6,669 nt of DNA from Elusimicrobiota bacterium (GTDB taxonomy: Bacteria; Elusimicrobiota; Endomicrobiia; Endomicrobiales; Endomicrobiaceae), in NCBI GenBank assembly GCA_031282945.1, contig JAITCX010000198.1, forward strand, positions 1 through 6,669, read 5' to 3'. Shown here in pieces: positions 6,387 through 6,669 of this stretch. Both the position numbers and the translations under genes were made by a program. The notes below the pieces were generated by a model, which saw only the letters and a list, made by a program, of their open reading frames with translations, had not been told where the DNA came from and did not search any database. The number at the start of each line of letters is the position of its first letter. Within the stretch, counting starts at the first letter, position 1.

Positions 6387-6410
6387 TTTCTCTTTTTGGA
6401 AAAAGAGAAA
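6387..6410 (+). repeat. Short hairpin repeat, copy upstream of batD
   Basis: TTTCTCTTTTT (6387-6397), GG, AAAAAGAGAAA (6400-6410): a perfect 11-base inverted repeat followed by CAGAAAAACTAACG. It begins 47 bases before the batD ATG on the minus strand, so it could lie in the mRNA leader or near the promoter. It is in the opposite orientation to the copy at 386-408. Confidence 0.75.
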
Positions 6411-6440
6411 CAGAAAAACTAACGGCTCTTAAACGTTTAT

Positions 6441-6461
6441 TCTCTCTTTGAAAAAGAGAGA
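6441..6461 (+). repeat. Short hairpin repeat, diverged copy
   Basis: TCTCTCTTT (6441-6449) pairs with AAAGAGAGA (6453-6461) around GAA, followed by CAGAAATTCC. Where the other copies read TTTCTC this one reads TCTCTC, and both arms are changed together, so the pairing is kept despite the base change. Confidence 0.7.
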
Positions 6462-6516
6462 CAGAAATTCCTTTTGCCAAAAGAAACAAAAACTTCTAAC
6501 GACACTTGCAACTTGC

Positions 6517-6538
6517 TTCTCTTTTCTACAAAAGAGAA
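6517..6538 (+). repeat. Short hairpin repeat, copy next to the palindromic element
   Basis: TTCTCTTTT (6517-6525) pairs with AAAAGAGAA (6530-6538) around CTAC, followed by ACGGAAAATTAACGCT. This downstream flank is the mirror of the one beside the left hairpin (371-385), so this copy and the one at 386-408 occupy equivalent places in the two composite repeats. Confidence 0.75.
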
Positions 6539-6579
6539 ACGGAAAATTAACGCTATTTTAGCTTTTTTCTTTATTTTTG

Positions 6580-6669
6580 TTTTTGCGCTCCCTTTTTATT
6601 TTTTAGCCACGCGCCATGCGAAAATTTTTTTCGCCCCCGCGCCGACTCTACTTTTGACGTGACAGACAG
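6580..6669 (-). repeat. Right copy of the operon-flanking inverted repeat, cut by the window end
   Basis: Reverse complement of 146-235 with two mismatches, continuing up to the last base of the window. It begins with GCGCTCCC at 6585 after a T-run and reaches the GTGACAGACAG segment that corresponds to the second small hairpin. The rest of this copy should lie outside the window. Confidence 0.95.

Larger units (their letters stand above)
6341..6579. other. Leader and promoter region of the operon, filled with hairpin repeats
   Basis: The operon promoter should be here on the minus strand. A TATAAA-like box at 6364-6369 (minus-strand TTTATAAAAG) lies 24 bases before the batD ATG, but I find no matching -35 box at the right distance, so I do not call it. 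Three hairpin repeats lie at 6387-6538, plus a weaker inverted pair around CTTTTGCCAAAAG at 6471-6483. No gene is evident on either strand. Confidence 0.45.

Noticed and set aside
6474..6662. Plus-strand open frame of 62 codons in the right repeat region
   Set aside because: It runs through the hairpin repeats and into the palindromic element, so its product is a by-product of repeat DNA.

Overview
The window is AT-rich bacterial chromosome holding one compact six-gene operon, all on the minus strand and read from right to left: batD-like (6340-4550), batE-like (4557-3808), nadD (from about 3811 to 3224), yqeK (3243-2659), a LytR_C-domain membrane protein (2675-1617) and rsfS with a very long lysine-rich tail (1627-422). 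Every neighbouring pair overlaps by a few bases (2 to 20 nt), so the six genes are almost certainly co-transcribed and translationally coupled. Signal peptides and the Bat proteins suggest a Gram-negative type cell. The order nadD, yqeK, LCP/LytR_C gene, rsfS is a widespread bacterial arrangement. The base composition, the LytR_C sequence style and the many small intergenic repeats make me think of Elusimicrobiota (Endomicrobium-like), but this is an inference from general resemblance and is not proven by anything in the window.

The products fall into two groups. BatD and BatE are envelope proteins of the Bat (Bacteroides aerotolerance) set, which normally sits with MoxR, DUF58 and BatA/B/C genes; those partners are not in this window. 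NadD (NAD synthesis), YqeK (HD-domain Ap4A hydrolase), the LytR_C protein (cell envelope) and RsfS (ribosome silencing under starvation) are housekeeping or growth-control genes. Joining them in one transcript could tie envelope stress functions to NAD and nucleotide alarm control and to ribosome shutdown.

The two ends of the window are repeat DNA. Positions 1-421 and 6341-6669 carry mirror-image copies of one composite repeat: a palindromic element of about 220 bp (complete at 12-230; entering from the right edge at 6580-6669), a short AT-rich linker, and a small perfect hairpin (386-408 on the left; 6517-6538 on the right with two more copies at 6387-6410 and 6441-6461). 88 of 90 bases match between 146-235 and the reverse complement of 6580-6669. 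No tRNA, rRNA, CRISPR array, transposase or phage gene is visible.

The most notable points are the near-identical inverted repeats bracketing the whole operon, the palindromic MITE-like element itself, and the RsfS protein whose C-terminal 235 residues are about one third lysine, like a histone H1 tail.
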